From Paenibacillus sp. VTT E-133291 (GTDB lineage: Bacteria > Bacillota > Bacilli > Paenibacillales > Paenibacillaceae), in contig NZ_NFVA01000042.1 in the NCBI RefSeq assembly GCF_002264395.1, positions 1 to 57,984 on the forward strand: 57,984 nucleotides of DNA, in the 5' to 3' direction. Below, piece by piece: positions 16,341 through 24,784 of this stretch. How positions within the stretch are numbered: the first letter of the stretch is position 1; the number at the start of each line of letters is the position of its first letter. The notes under the pieces are model-generated. The model searched no databases and was not told the origin of the DNA. It saw nothing but the letters and a program-made list of their open reading frames with translations. The translations under genes and the position numbers were made by a program.

Positions 16341-17465
16341 TTGTTAGCTATAGCTATTCAGGAAGGCACCATTATTTCATTTGAAGAGGTTACCAAGCAA
16401 TATGACGACGAAGATCCGGTGTTAAAAGGAGTCAGCTTTGAGATAGAGCGCGGCAAATTCTATACACTACTTGGTCCATCAGGCTGTGGTAAAACGACTA
16501 TTCTACGATTGATCGCTGGGTTCGCAGAGCCAACAAGCGGGTCTATCTATTTAAACGGTAAAGTGATCAACCACATTCCAGCCAATGAGCGGCAGGTCAA
16601 TACGGTCTTTCAGGATTACGCACTGTTTCCACACCTGAACGTATTCGAGAATGTGGCTTTCGGACTGCGCATTAAGAAGCTTAAGAAAGACGTCATCACG
16701 AAGAAGGTGCAGGAAGCGCTAAGTTTCGTTAACCTTGTGGGCTACGAGCAGCGTGCCATTAACGAAATGTCCGGTGGTCAACGGCAGCGCGTGGCCATTG
16801 CTCGTGCGATTGTGAACGAGCCGCAGGTTCTTTTGCTGGACGAGCCGCTATCTGCGCTCGATCTGAAGCTGCGAACAGAGATGCAGTACATACTGCGAGA
16901 AATGCAGCAACGGCTTGGCATTACCTTTATTTTTGTTACACATGACCAGGAAGAGGCACTCGCGATGTCCGACTGGATTTTTGTTATGAACAAAGGAAAA
17001 ATCGAACAAAGCGGCACGCCTAACGATATCTATGATGAGCCAATTAACCGTTTCGTGGCTGATTTTATTGGCGAGTCCAACATTGTTCCGGGTGTAATGA
17101 TTGAAGACTATCTGGTGGAGTTTAACGGGCGCCGCTTTGAATGTTTTGATGCCGGTCTTAAACCAAACGAATCTGTGGAGATTGTTATACGCCCCGAGGA
17201 TTTGGAAATTTCAACATTGGAACAGGGTAAGCTACGTGTGCGAGTGGATTCCCAGTTGTTCCGGGGTGTCCATTATGAAATCAGTTGTTATGATGAATCC
17301 GGACATGAATGGCTTGTGCATTCTACACGTAAAGCGACTGTAGGCAGTGAAATTGGCCTTTATTTTGATCCGGAAGCGATTCATGTTATGCGTTTTGGTG
17401 AAACGGAGGAAGAGTTCGACAAACGTCTGGAAGCTTACGCCGAGGTGGAGAGTCATGAAGAATAA
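16341..17465 (+). CDS. potA: Spermidine/putrescine ABC transporter ATP-binding protein
   Basis: The 374-residue ATPase has Walker A GPSGCGKTT, signature MSGGQRQRVAIARA, Walker B VLLLDEPLSALD and a switch His in FVTHDQEEA, with a C-terminal OB/TOBE region (about 240-360). It powers uptake through the PotB-PotC channel encoded next. The start is odd: a TAG at 16329 closes the frame upstream, and the only standard start is TTG 16341, directly abutting GGGAGG with no spacer. A non-standard ATA (16350) or ATT (16356) start would fit the ribosome site better. The stop overlaps potB. Confidence 0.92.
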   Translation: MLAIAIQEGTIISFEEVTKQYDDEDPVLKGVSFEIERGKFYTLLGPSGCGKTTILRLIAGFAEPTSGSIYLNGKVINHIPANERQVNTVFQDYALFPHLNVFENVAFGLRIKKLKKDVITKKVQEALSFVNLVGYEQRAINEMSGGQRQRVAIARAIVNEPQVLLLDEPLSALDLKLRTEMQYILREMQQRLGITFIFVTHDQEEALAMSDWIFVMNKGKIEQSGTPNDIYDEPINRFVADFIGESNIVPGVMIEDYLVEFNGRRFECFDAGLKPNESVEIVIRPEDLEISTLEQGKLRVRVDSQLFRGVHYEISCYDESGHEWLVHSTRKATVGSEIGLYFDPEAIHVMRFGETEEEFDKRLEAYAEVESHEE

Positions 17466-18267
17466 GGGCAGATCGTATTATCTCATCCCTTATTACCTCT
17501 GGATCGCCTTGTTTGTAATCGCACCCGTGCTGCTTGTCATCTATTATTCTCTATTTGATCTGGATGGGCATCTTACGCTAGATAACTACGTGAACTTCTT
17601 TACACCTGTGTACTTAAAAATGACGCTGACCTCATTCTGGTATGCGTTTTTGATTACAGCATTCTCTTTGCTGGTCGCCTACCCGGCAGCATATCTGTTG
17701 ACGAGAACGAAGCATAAGCAGCTATGGCTATTGCTGATTATTTTACCGACCTGGATTAATTTGCTGCTGAAAACTTACGCCTTTATCGGCATATTTGGTA
17801 CGTTCGGACCGATCAACAATTTCTTTGATCTGCTTGGAATCGGTGAACAGCAAATTTTATTTACGGGCTTCAGCTTTGTATTTGTCTCTGTGTATATCTT
17901 TATCCCATTCATGATCTTGCCGATATACAGCGCTTTGGAGGATCTTAATTTATCCTTGCTGGATGCGGCACGTGATCTGGGTGCTTCGGGCTGGACGACG
18001 TTCCGGCGCGTTATTTTTCCATTGACCATTTCGGGTGTGCGTTCCGGATGTATGGCGGTATTCATACCAGCGCTGTCCCTGTTTATGATTACTCGTCTGA
18101 TTGCCGGCAATAGGGTGATTACACTCGGCACTGCGATTGAGCAGCATTTTCTGGTCACACAGGACTGGGGCATGGGCTCCACGGTTGCAGTGTTTCTGAT
18201 AGCTATAATGGCGCTGTTCATGATTATTACCGGCGGATCGCGGAAAGGGGTGCGGAATGAGAAATAA
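17455..18267 (+). CDS. potB: Spermidine/putrescine ABC transporter permease
   Basis: The 270-residue inner-membrane permease has six helices and the EAA loop LLDAARDLGASGWTTFRRVIFPLTISG (in pieces), matching PotB. ATG 17455 overlaps the end of potA by 11 bases, and translation is likely coupled. The conserved opening KGRSYYLIPYYLWIALFVIAP is typical of PotB N-termini. Confidence 0.93.
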   Translation: MKNKGRSYYLIPYYLWIALFVIAPVLLVIYYSLFDLDGHLTLDNYVNFFTPVYLKMTLTSFWYAFLITAFSLLVAYPAAYLLTRTKHKQLWLLLIILPTWINLLLKTYAFIGIFGTFGPINNFFDLLGIGEQQILFTGFSFVFVSVYIFIPFMILPIYSALEDLNLSLLDAARDLGASGWTTFRRVIFPLTISGVRSGCMAVFIPALSLFMITRLIAGNRVITLGTAIEQHFLVTQDWGMGSTVAVFLIAIMALFMIITGGSRKGVRNEK

Positions 18268-19090
18268 AAACAGGTTCTCCAATCTGTACCTAGTGCTAGT
18301 GTTCGCTGTTCTGTATGCGCCAATCTTCTATTTGATGTACTATTCGTTCAACAGTGGGGGGACGATGCACAAGTTCGAGGGCTTTACGCTGGATTACTAC
18401 CGTGAGGTTCTTCAGGATACACGTCTGATTATCATCATGATCAACACGCTTGTCATCGCGCTTCTGTCCTCGGCTATCGCCACTCTTATCGCTATTATTG
18501 GTGCACTGGCCATTAAGAGTGTACAGAACCGCCGTGCTAAAAACACCTTGTTATCTCTGAACAACGTGTTGATCGTTAGTCCGGATGTCATTATCGGTGC
18601 ATCGTTCCTGATCCTGTTCACCATTGCAGGCATCAAGCTTGGTTTCGTGTCCGTCCTGCTTTCGCATGTCGCGTTCAGCGTACCGATTGCCGTGTTGATG
18701 ATTCTGCCGCATTTACAGGATATGAGTCCTTCACTAACGGATGCCGCACGTGACCTCGGCGCAAGCCGCAAGGATGTTCTGACTAAGGTTATTCTGCCGA
18801 TTATCAAACCGGGGATCTTTAGTGGATTCTTCATGGCACTTACGTATTCACTGGATGACTTTGCAGTTACGTTCTTCGTAACGGGTAATGGTTATTCGAC
18901 GCTATCAGTTGAGATTTATTCCAGAGCCCGGCAAGGGGTGTCACTATCCATTAATGCGTTGTCGACACTGATCTTCCTGTTCACGATATTGCTCGTTGTC
19001 GGTTATTACTTCCTGACTCTTAAGAAGAACCGATCCAATACCTCGGAGGCCGTGGCGGAGCCTGTAGCGGAAGCGGGGGTGCCTAGATGA
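18257..19090 (+). CDS. potC: Spermidine/putrescine ABC transporter permease
   Basis: The 277-residue permease has six helices and an EAA loop (LTDAARDLGASRKDVLTKVILPIIKPGI). The segment YSFNSGGTMHKFEGFTLDYYREV (in pieces) is characteristic of PotC. It overlaps potB by 11 bases and potD by 4 (ATGA), so potABCD is one tightly coupled operon. Confidence 0.93.
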   Translation: MRNKNRFSNLYLVLVFAVLYAPIFYLMYYSFNSGGTMHKFEGFTLDYYREVLQDTRLIIIMINTLVIALLSSAIATLIAIIGALAIKSVQNRRAKNTLLSLNNVLIVSPDVIIGASFLILFTIAGIKLGFVSVLLSHVAFSVPIAVLMILPHLQDMSPSLTDAARDLGASRKDVLTKVILPIIKPGIFSGFFMALTYSLDDFAVTFFVTGNGYSTLSVEIYSRARQGVSLSINALSTLIFLFTILLVVGYYFLTLKKNRSNTSEAVAEPVAEAGVPR

Positions 19091-20160
19091 AACAGTTGAT
19101 TAATGCTTTTTTGGCGATTGTAATCACGGCATTTGCGCTAATGTACTTAGGCTCCTGGATGAACTCAAGAGAGGGCTATTCCGGAGGGAATACACTGACT
19201 ATCTATAACTGGGGTGACTATATCGATCCTGATCTGCTCAAGGAATTTGAAAAGGAAACCGGATTAACGGTCATTTATCAAACCTTTGACTCTAATGAAG
19301 CTATGCTAACAAAAGTGGAGCAGGGTGGAACTACTTTTGATGTCGTCATTCCTTCGGATTACGCCATCGCCAAGATGAAAGAAGAAAATTTGCTAATACC
19401 GCTGGATCATAGCAAGGTTCCGAATCTAAAGAATATTGATCCGCGGTTTATGGATCTTTCCTTCGATCCTGGTAACAAGTATTCCGTGCCTTACTTCTGG
19501 GGAACTGTCGGGATTATCTTCAACCCTGAAATGACCAAGGGGATGGACTTCACCAGCTGGGATTCCCTCTGGGACAGCAGGCTGAAGAACAACATTTTCT
19601 TGGTGGATGGAGCACGCGAAGTAATGGGTATGGCTTTGAACAGCCTACACTATTCCGTTAATGACCGGGATGAAGCTCACCTGCAAGAAGCGCTGACCAA
19701 GCTGAATAAGCTATCTCCTAACGTTAAGGCGATTGTCGGAGATGAGATCAAGATGCTGCTTGCCAATGAAGAGGCTGCTGTCGGAATTGTATGGTCCGGC
19801 GATGCTTCAGAGATCATGGACGAGAATGATAAGCTTGATTATGTAGTGCCTGAGGAAGGCTCGAACAAGTGGTTCGATAACATGGTCATTCCAAAAACGG
19901 CGGATAATGTGGATGGAGCACATAAGTTCATTAACTTCATGCTTCGCCCAGATGTAGCAGCTAAGAATGCAGAATACGTAGGTTATTCCACACCTAACAT
20001 TCCTGCGCTGGAGCTGCTTCCGAAGGAAACCTCCGAGGATACCCGGTTCTACCCGCCTGCCGAGATTACGGATCGGCTTGAGGTGTATGATAACCTTGGG
20101 AAACGGATGCTTGCTCATTACAATGAGCTCTTCCTGAAGTTTAAGATGAATAAGAAGTAA
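19087..20160 (+). CDS. potD: Spermidine/putrescine-binding protein, apparently membrane-anchored
   Basis: The 357-residue protein is a PotD-type solute-binding protein: LTIYNWGDYIDPDLLKEFEKETG, then FDVVIPSDYAIAKM and VPYFWGTVGIIFNP (in pieces). Its N-terminal hydrophobic segment (residues 4-24) is followed by MNSREGYSGG, with no Cys for lipid attachment. It is therefore probably held by an uncleaved helix or released, in contrast to the usual Gram-positive lipoprotein. It closes the operon; no strong U-tailed terminator follows immediately, but a long hairpin element begins 45 bases downstream. Confidence 0.92.
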   Translation: MKQLINAFLAIVITAFALMYLGSWMNSREGYSGGNTLTIYNWGDYIDPDLLKEFEKETGLTVIYQTFDSNEAMLTKVEQGGTTFDVVIPSDYAIAKMKEENLLIPLDHSKVPNLKNIDPRFMDLSFDPGNKYSVPYFWGTVGIIFNPEMTKGMDFTSWDSLWDSRLKNNIFLVDGAREVMGMALNSLHYSVNDRDEAHLQEALTKLNKLSPNVKAIVGDEIKMLLANEEAAVGIVWSGDASEIMDENDKLDYVVPEEGSNKWFDNMVIPKTADNVDGAHKFINFMLRPDVAAKNAEYVGYSTPNIPALELLPKETSEDTRFYPPAEITDRLEVYDNLGKRMLAHYNELFLKFKMNKK

Positions 20161-20204
20161 GCTATCTAGACTGAACTAATGTTAAAAACTTAAAGCTGAG
20201 TAGT

Positions 20205-20335
20205 CTCTGCGGAGAATCATTGGACTTCCGGCAGCTGTTGTTTGCAGATTTCTTGATTGGTATCGCTCTTCGCGGTGGAAATCCGCAAACAAAGGCTGTC
20301 GCTAACGCTCCTACAGTTCCAATATTCCCCTCCAT
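20205..20335. repeat. Long imperfect hairpin element (possible dispersed repeat or structured RNA)
   Basis: Nested complementary blocks extend over about 130 bases: GGAGAAT/ATTCCCC, ATTGGACT/AGTTCCAAT, CAGCTGTTG/CAAAGGCTG and TTTGCAGATTTC/GAAATCCGCAAA around a GGTATCGCTCTTCGCGGTG-like apex. No open frame or ribosome site is present. It resembles long palindromic intergenic repeats of Paenibacillus chromosomes. Confidence 0.55.
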
Positions 20336-20395
20336 TCCTAATCGCTTTTTGTTATGTTCGTTGTTCAGCCTATATAGGGGAGGAAAGTAAGTAGA

Positions 20396-20436
20396 AGAGC
20401 GTCTACATACGGATTACCGTGTTAGACGCTCTTTTA
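20396..20436 (+). terminator. Terminator-like hairpin just upstream of the response regulator gene
   Basis: AGAGCGTCTA and TAGACGCTCT pair, with an inner TACGG/CCGTG stem, followed by TTTTAATAT. Only 21 bases separate it from the regulator start codon, which leaves no room for a promoter in between, so it may act as an attenuator in that gene's leader. Confidence 0.72.
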
Positions 20437-20457
20437 ATATCTGAAAAGAGGGACGCA

Positions 20458-21132
20458 ATGCCTACTATACTAGTTGCTGACGACGACGCGAACATTCGCG
20501 AACTCGTCTGTTTATTTCTACGTAACGACGGATTTGATACAGCCGAAGCTGCAGACGGCAAAGAAGCGTTAGCCGTTTATGCCTCAAAGCAGGTTGATCT
20601 TGTTGTACTCGATATCATGATGCCGGTTATGGATGGGTGGACGTTATGCAAAGAGCTACGAAAAGCCAATCCAGATCTTCCCTTACTTATGCTAACTGCC
20701 AGAGGTGAAACCTGGGAGAAGGTGAAGGGCTTCGAACTGGGAACAGACGATTATTTGACGAAGCCATTCGATCCGCTGGAGTTGACGGTTCGTGTTAGAT
20801 CCTTATTGAAGCGATACAAGATTGGTTCCACCCAGACGATCCAGTTCGGCAACGTCGTCCTTGATCGGCAAACCTATAAGGTGATGAGAGGAACAGAGTC
20901 ATTCACGTTGCCGCTTAAGGAGTTCGAATTGCTGTATAAGCTAGCTGGAACACCCGGGCAAGTCTATACGCGTGAGCAGTTAATCGATCAGATTTGGGGA
21001 ATTGATTATGCTGGAGATGATCGAACGATAGACGTACATATTAAGCGTCTACGTGAACGATTTGCGTCTGCAACTGATTTTCGAATCGAAACGGTACGGG
21101 GGCTTGGCTATCGGTTTGAGGTCTACGAATGA
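20458..21132 (+). CDS. OmpR/PhoB-family response regulator
   Basis: The 224-residue protein has a receiver domain (1-118) with acidic pocket Asp8-Asp9, phosphoacceptor Asp52 in VVLDIMMP, Thr in LTARG and Lys in LTKPF, followed by a winged-helix DNA-binding domain (about 130-222, ending RGLGYRFE). ATG 20458 follows GAGGGACGC and gives the canonical receiver N-terminus. The stop overlaps the sensor kinase start (ATGA), so they form one two-component operon. Its target genes cannot be read from sequence. Confidence 0.95.
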   Translation: MPTILVADDDANIRELVCLFLRNDGFDTAEAADGKEALAVYASKQVDLVVLDIMMPVMDGWTLCKELRKANPDLPLLMLTARGETWEKVKGFELGTDDYLTKPFDPLELTVRVRSLLKRYKIGSTQTIQFGNVVLDRQTYKVMRGTESFTLPLKEFELLYKLAGTPGQVYTREQLIDQIWGIDYAGDDRTIDVHIKRLRERFASATDFRIETVRGLGYRFEVYE

Positions 21133-22496
21133 TCAAATCCTTATATACACGTGTTGTTCTGACCTTTCTGGTCTCCGTGATTGGAGGGACATTGATTTCT
21201 CTATTTGTGACAACTTGGGTATTCCAAGATAAATTAAACGAAAACCTGCGAATTCCTTTACTTCGCTTTGGTCAGGACATCGCCCGGATATACGAAACCT
21301 TACCGTTACATGAAGCGGATGCTCTTGTTGGTGGAATGAAGCAGCTGGATTCCTATCATATTCGAATTTACGATAAGAACGGCCATTACCGGTCCTACGG
21401 AGAGCTTAATGGAGAGAGCCCTGCTACCGTGACTAGGGAGCAACTAAAGAAAGTATTGGCTGGTGAAGCTGTTCAAGTAAAACCGAGTATAGGTTCTTCC
21501 AACCTCTTAGGACTACCTTTGAAAACTGAAATGGGAACGAAGGCGATGTTTGTGGAGCCGCTTGTGCCTCCTACTTTGTCTTCTACGAGGAATCTGCTAT
21601 TTAATTTTTTGGCGTATTCGTTAATAACGGGAAGCGTATTAATTTTGGTCGCTTCTATGTTCTTAGTGAGACCGATCAAAAGGCTTACAAAGGCAACTAG
21701 GCGTATAGCAACTGGGGATTTTAATGTCGAATTGAATATTAAGCAGATGGGTGAGCTAGGTACCTTGGCTAATAGCTTCGAGGAAATGATGCACGATCTT
21801 CAGCACCTTGAGCAAATGCGCAGGGAGTTCGTAACGAATGTGTCACATGAGGTTCAGTCTCCGCTCACCTCCATATCTGGTTATGCTATTGCGCTCAAGA
21901 AAGTTGCCCTCACAGAGGATGAACGGAATCGTTATCTCGATATTATTATTGCTGAAGCGGAGCGGATGTCCAAGATGAGCGATAGTCTGTTAAAGCTGAG
22001 TGTGCTTGAATCACAATCCCAACAACTGCGACTTATCACGTTCAGTCTTGACGAACAGATCAGACGAGTAATTGTGGCGATACAGCCCCAATGGTCGGCG
22101 CGCAACATCAGTTTTGAGCTTGATTTGAAACCAGTAGTCGTATGGGCTGACCATGATTTGTTAAGTCAGGTGTGGACGAATCTCCTTGGAAATAGTATCA
22201 AATTCTCCAAGGATGACAGTGTGATTAACGTCAGCATCAAACAAGATTTGAACAATGTATCCGTCCGAATATCCGACACTGGCATTGGTATTTCTCCCGA
22301 GGACCAAGCGCGTATATTTGAACGCTTCTTTAAGGCTGATCGTTCCCACAGTCGCAAGTATGGTGGTAGCGGGATGGGACTAGCCATTGTTAAACAGATC
22401 GTATCGCTTCATAAAGGGGATATCCGAGTGGAAAGCGAACCTGGCCAAGGAACGACCTTCATCGTCACCTTACCAATTATAGCGCCCACAGAATAA
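21129..22496 (+). CDS. Sensor histidine kinase
   Basis: The 455-residue membrane kinase has two helices (about 8-30 and 155-180) flanking a roughly 125-residue extracellular sensor region, then HAMP (about 180-232), a HisKA domain with the phosphoacceptor His in SHEVQSPLTS, and an ATPase domain with N box NLLGNSIKFS, DTGIGI and GGSGMGLAIV. It is the cognate partner of the response regulator whose gene it overlaps. The extracellular part shows no family I recognise. Confidence 0.95.
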   Translation: MIKSLYTRVVLTFLVSVIGGTLISLFVTTWVFQDKLNENLRIPLLRFGQDIARIYETLPLHEADALVGGMKQLDSYHIRIYDKNGHYRSYGELNGESPATVTREQLKKVLAGEAVQVKPSIGSSNLLGLPLKTEMGTKAMFVEPLVPPTLSSTRNLLFNFLAYSLITGSVLILVASMFLVRPIKRLTKATRRIATGDFNVELNIKQMGELGTLANSFEEMMHDLQHLEQMRREFVTNVSHEVQSPLTSISGYAIALKKVALTEDERNRYLDIIIAEAERMSKMSDSLLKLSVLESQSQQLRLITFSLDEQIRRVIVAIQPQWSARNISFELDLKPVVVWADHDLLSQVWTNLLGNSIKFSKDDSVINVSIKQDLNNVSVRISDTGIGISPEDQARIFERFFKADRSHSRKYGGSGMGLAIVKQIVSLHKGDIRVESEPGQGTTFIVTLPIIAPTE

Positions 22497-22547
22497 TTAG
22501 CGTTCAAGGATATTTTGCGAGGGGGTGAACGCCCGCCTCATTGTTCA

Positions 22548-22601
22548 TACTACGGTAGCACAGGTAAGATTTCTTGCTTGCGCTGCCGTAGTATTTTTTT
22601 G
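22548..22601 (+). terminator. Terminator of the two-component operon
   Basis: ATACTACGGTAGC and GCTGCCGTAGTAT form a 13-bp stem with one G-T pair, followed by seven T residues. Confidence 0.9.
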
Positions 22602-22711
22602 CCTATTCATATTTAGTTCATATTGTGGTCATGAGGAGTACATCATTGTTGGTTAAGATCTCATTAGCGAAACGTTAAGGCGACATAATAAATAGAATAG
22701 GACAGGAGAAG

Positions 22712-23698
22712 ATGAGGGTGACACAAACAGAGGTAATAAAAACGGGGAATGAAAAGAAAAAGCATAAAGTACGTAACTTGTTGCTAAAAATATTAGGAGC
22801 AATAGTGATTTTGATCGTGCTTTTTCTAGCTGTTGTTTATACAGTTAATGTGATTAGCAACAAATCTGATCAGAAAAAAATACATCAATATGGTCAGTTA
22901 GTTCCTGTTGACGGAAAAAGTATGAATGTTTTGATCCAAGGACAAGGGAAGCAGACTATTGTACTTATCCCGGGCTTTGGAACTGGAGCGCCAGCACTTG
23001 ATTTTAAGCCGTTGATTGATGAGTTATCACCATTTTACAAAGTGGTCGCGGTTGAGCCGTTTGGTTATGGATTAAGTGATGAGACCGATAAGGAACGAAC
23101 TACAGCGAATATCATAAGTGAGGTTCATGAAGCCGTACAGAATCTAAACATTGACCAATATATTCTAATGGGTCACTCCATTGGAGGTATTTACGGATTG
23201 GAATATGCGAAGAAATATCCAAACGAAGTGAGTGCATTTGTAGGGGTTGATAGTAGTGTTCCTGAGCAAGGCGGTATGGATGTTAAATTCCCGATAAAAA
23301 AATTAAAGCTGCTCAAAGACTCAGGTATCATTAGATTGGGATTGCAATTAAGCGGTGACCCTTATGATGGACTGCCATTTGATGATGAGACCAAAAAACA
23401 AATGAAATTAATATCGCTCAAAAATATGAATAATTCCACTACCTTAAATGAAATGGAACATATATATCCTAACTTTGTCGCAGCCAGAGGGTTGAAATTC
23501 GACAAGAATCTTCCCATTATATTCTTTATACAAGCGAATAATACAACCGTGAAAGATTGGATTCCTCTGCATGAAGGGCAAGTTAAGGAATCTGTGCATG
23601 GAAAAGTGATGACATTCGAGGGCGGACATTATTTACACCATTCGAGATCTAAGGAAATCGTTGAGAACCTAAATTTGTTCATGGAAGAAGTCAAATAA
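22712..23698 (+). CDS. Membrane-anchored alpha/beta hydrolase
   Basis: The 328-residue protein starts with a Lys-rich stretch and one membrane helix (about 24-48), then an alpha/beta hydrolase domain outside the membrane. The nucleophile elbow is GHSIGG (Ser156), the oxyanion segment is PGFGTGAP, and the catalytic His lies in EGGHYLHH near residue 309. Substrate is unknown; esterase or haloperoxidase-like folds are possible. AGGAGA lies only 2-3 bases before ATG 22712, so the in-frame GTG at 22718 may be the real start. It follows the terminator of the two-component operon, so it probably has its own promoter. Confidence 0.85.
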   Translation: MRVTQTEVIKTGNEKKKHKVRNLLLKILGAIVILIVLFLAVVYTVNVISNKSDQKKIHQYGQLVPVDGKSMNVLIQGQGKQTIVLIPGFGTGAPALDFKPLIDELSPFYKVVAVEPFGYGLSDETDKERTTANIISEVHEAVQNLNIDQYILMGHSIGGIYGLEYAKKYPNEVSAFVGVDSSVPEQGGMDVKFPIKKLKLLKDSGIIRLGLQLSGDPYDGLPFDDETKKQMKLISLKNMNNSTTLNEMEHIYPNFVAARGLKFDKNLPIIFFIQANNTTVKDWIPLHEGQVKESVHGKVMTFEGGHYLHHSRSKEIVENLNLFMEEVK

Positions 23699-23701
23699 AA
23701 T

Positions 23702-23750
23702 AAAAGAACGCTCCGACTTTCCTCCTATAAGGAAAAACGGGGCGTTCTTT
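23702..23750. terminator. Bidirectional terminator between hydrolase and methyltransferase genes
   Basis: AAAGAACGC, CCG and CGG, GCGTTCTTT pair across a loop with TTTCCT/AGGAAA complementarity, between convergent genes. Confidence 0.88.
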
Positions 23751-23767
23751 GCGCTTAAGTGCTGAGA

Positions 23768-24589
23768 TTATTTGATGCCGATTCTCATCCGATAGCTGAC
23801 CAGAACCTCTAGGGTGCGTCCTTGAAAATGTTGTTCAACCGCAGCTGTGAAGTCTGCAATGTCCTGATCGAGCAAGGTAGCGTCCTGTTTCAACACGGTT
23901 CGTATTCCGCCTTGACTTAGAGCGAGTCCTACATAGCGCTGCGCATCGCAGGATTCAAGATTATGAAATACGATCTCTCTTGCAAAAGAGAAAGCTCCAC
24001 TAGCCTGAATCCGTGACAAATGCCCTTCTTTGTCCCATTTATGTGCTCTCTCAGCATCAGGTAAGAGTGAGGCGAGCAGTTCCTCGGATTTGGAGATCAG
24101 TTGGTTGTAACGTTCTTCTACCTTCTGTTGAAGGGGGAGAGGCCAGTCGCAATCGTAGGCAGCGAAGACACCACCTGTTCTCAAGACCCGGGAGATTTCT
24201 CGAAGTGTGCTTTCAGGATCCATCCAGTGGAATGACTGTGAGCAGGTCACTATGTCTACGCTGTCCACTGCAAGTGGAAGCTGGTTAGAATAACCTTGTA
24301 CAAAAGTGATGGATTGAGGATCTTCTATCCGGCTTAATTTATCGATTGCTTTTCCCAGCATATCTGGATTCGGTTCAATGCCTATTACGTGGTCCGAGAC
24401 ATCCTTCCACAGAAAAGTAGACAAGCCCGTGCCGCAGCCTATATCTGCGACGACTGAAGGTGTGCTGCCTAAGTAGTCGGTCAGCAGCTTGATGATCAGG
24501 GGTGGAGCTTCAGGACGGTAGCGGTCATAGTCCGCTTGAAAGCCGAGAAATCGATCGATGTTTTGCTTGCTATTGTTTTCAGGTATCAT
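23768..24589 (-). CDS. Class I SAM-dependent methyltransferase
   Basis: The 273-residue protein has the SAM-binding Rossmann motifs VADIGCGTGLSTFLW (motif I), VIGIEPNPDML (motif II) and VDIVTCSQSFHWMD (motif IV), close to the UbiE/YafE type group. The start MIPENNS follows AAGGAGG by 5 bases; an in-frame ATG five codons upstream overlaps that ribosome site. Substrate is unknown. It lies near menaquinone genes but is not obviously the MenG methylase, whose usual conserved C-terminal features I do not see. Confidence 0.87.
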   Translation of the reverse strand: MIPENNSKQNIDRFLGFQADYDRYRPEAPPLIIKLLTDYLGSTPSVVADIGCGTGLSTFLWKDVSDHVIGIEPNPDMLGKAIDKLSRIEDPQSITFVQGYSNQLPLAVDSVDIVTCSQSFHWMDPESTLREISRVLRTGGVFAAYDCDWPLPLQQKVEERYNQLISKSEELLASLLPDAERAHKWDKEGHLSRIQASGAFSFAREIVFHNLESCDAQRYVGLALSQGGIRTVLKQDATLLDQDIADFTAAVEQHFQGRTLEVLVSYRMRIGIK

Positions 24590-24697
24590 GTGATCCTCCT
24601 TCATAGAATCTATTTATAGGCCTATTGTAAAGCCATCGCTCCGCTATGCCAAATAATGGATTGAAGGCAATCGCAACAACTGCTGCTTAGAATAAAC

Positions 24698-24739
24698 AAA
24701 ATCCCCGGAGGACACCTTATGTGTGTAACCGGGGATTTT
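24698..24739 (-). terminator. Terminator of the mqnB-mqnD operon
   Basis: AAAATCCCCGG and CCGGGGATTTT are perfectly complementary with a 20-base loop. It lies about 46 bases beyond the mqnD stop codon on the minus strand. Confidence 0.88.
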
Positions 24740-24784
24740 AGGCTATGTCTAGTTTTAGAGTGTGTTAAGAATACCTAGTGCATG

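Noticed and set aside
17775..18323. Long open frame antisense to potB
   Set aside because: Mirror frame of a conserved permease gene, without start signals.
23768..24589. Menaquinone methyltransferase MenG
   Set aside because: It has general class I SAM motifs, but the overall sequence looks like a generic UbiE/YafE-type methylase, and it is separated from mqnBD by a terminator.
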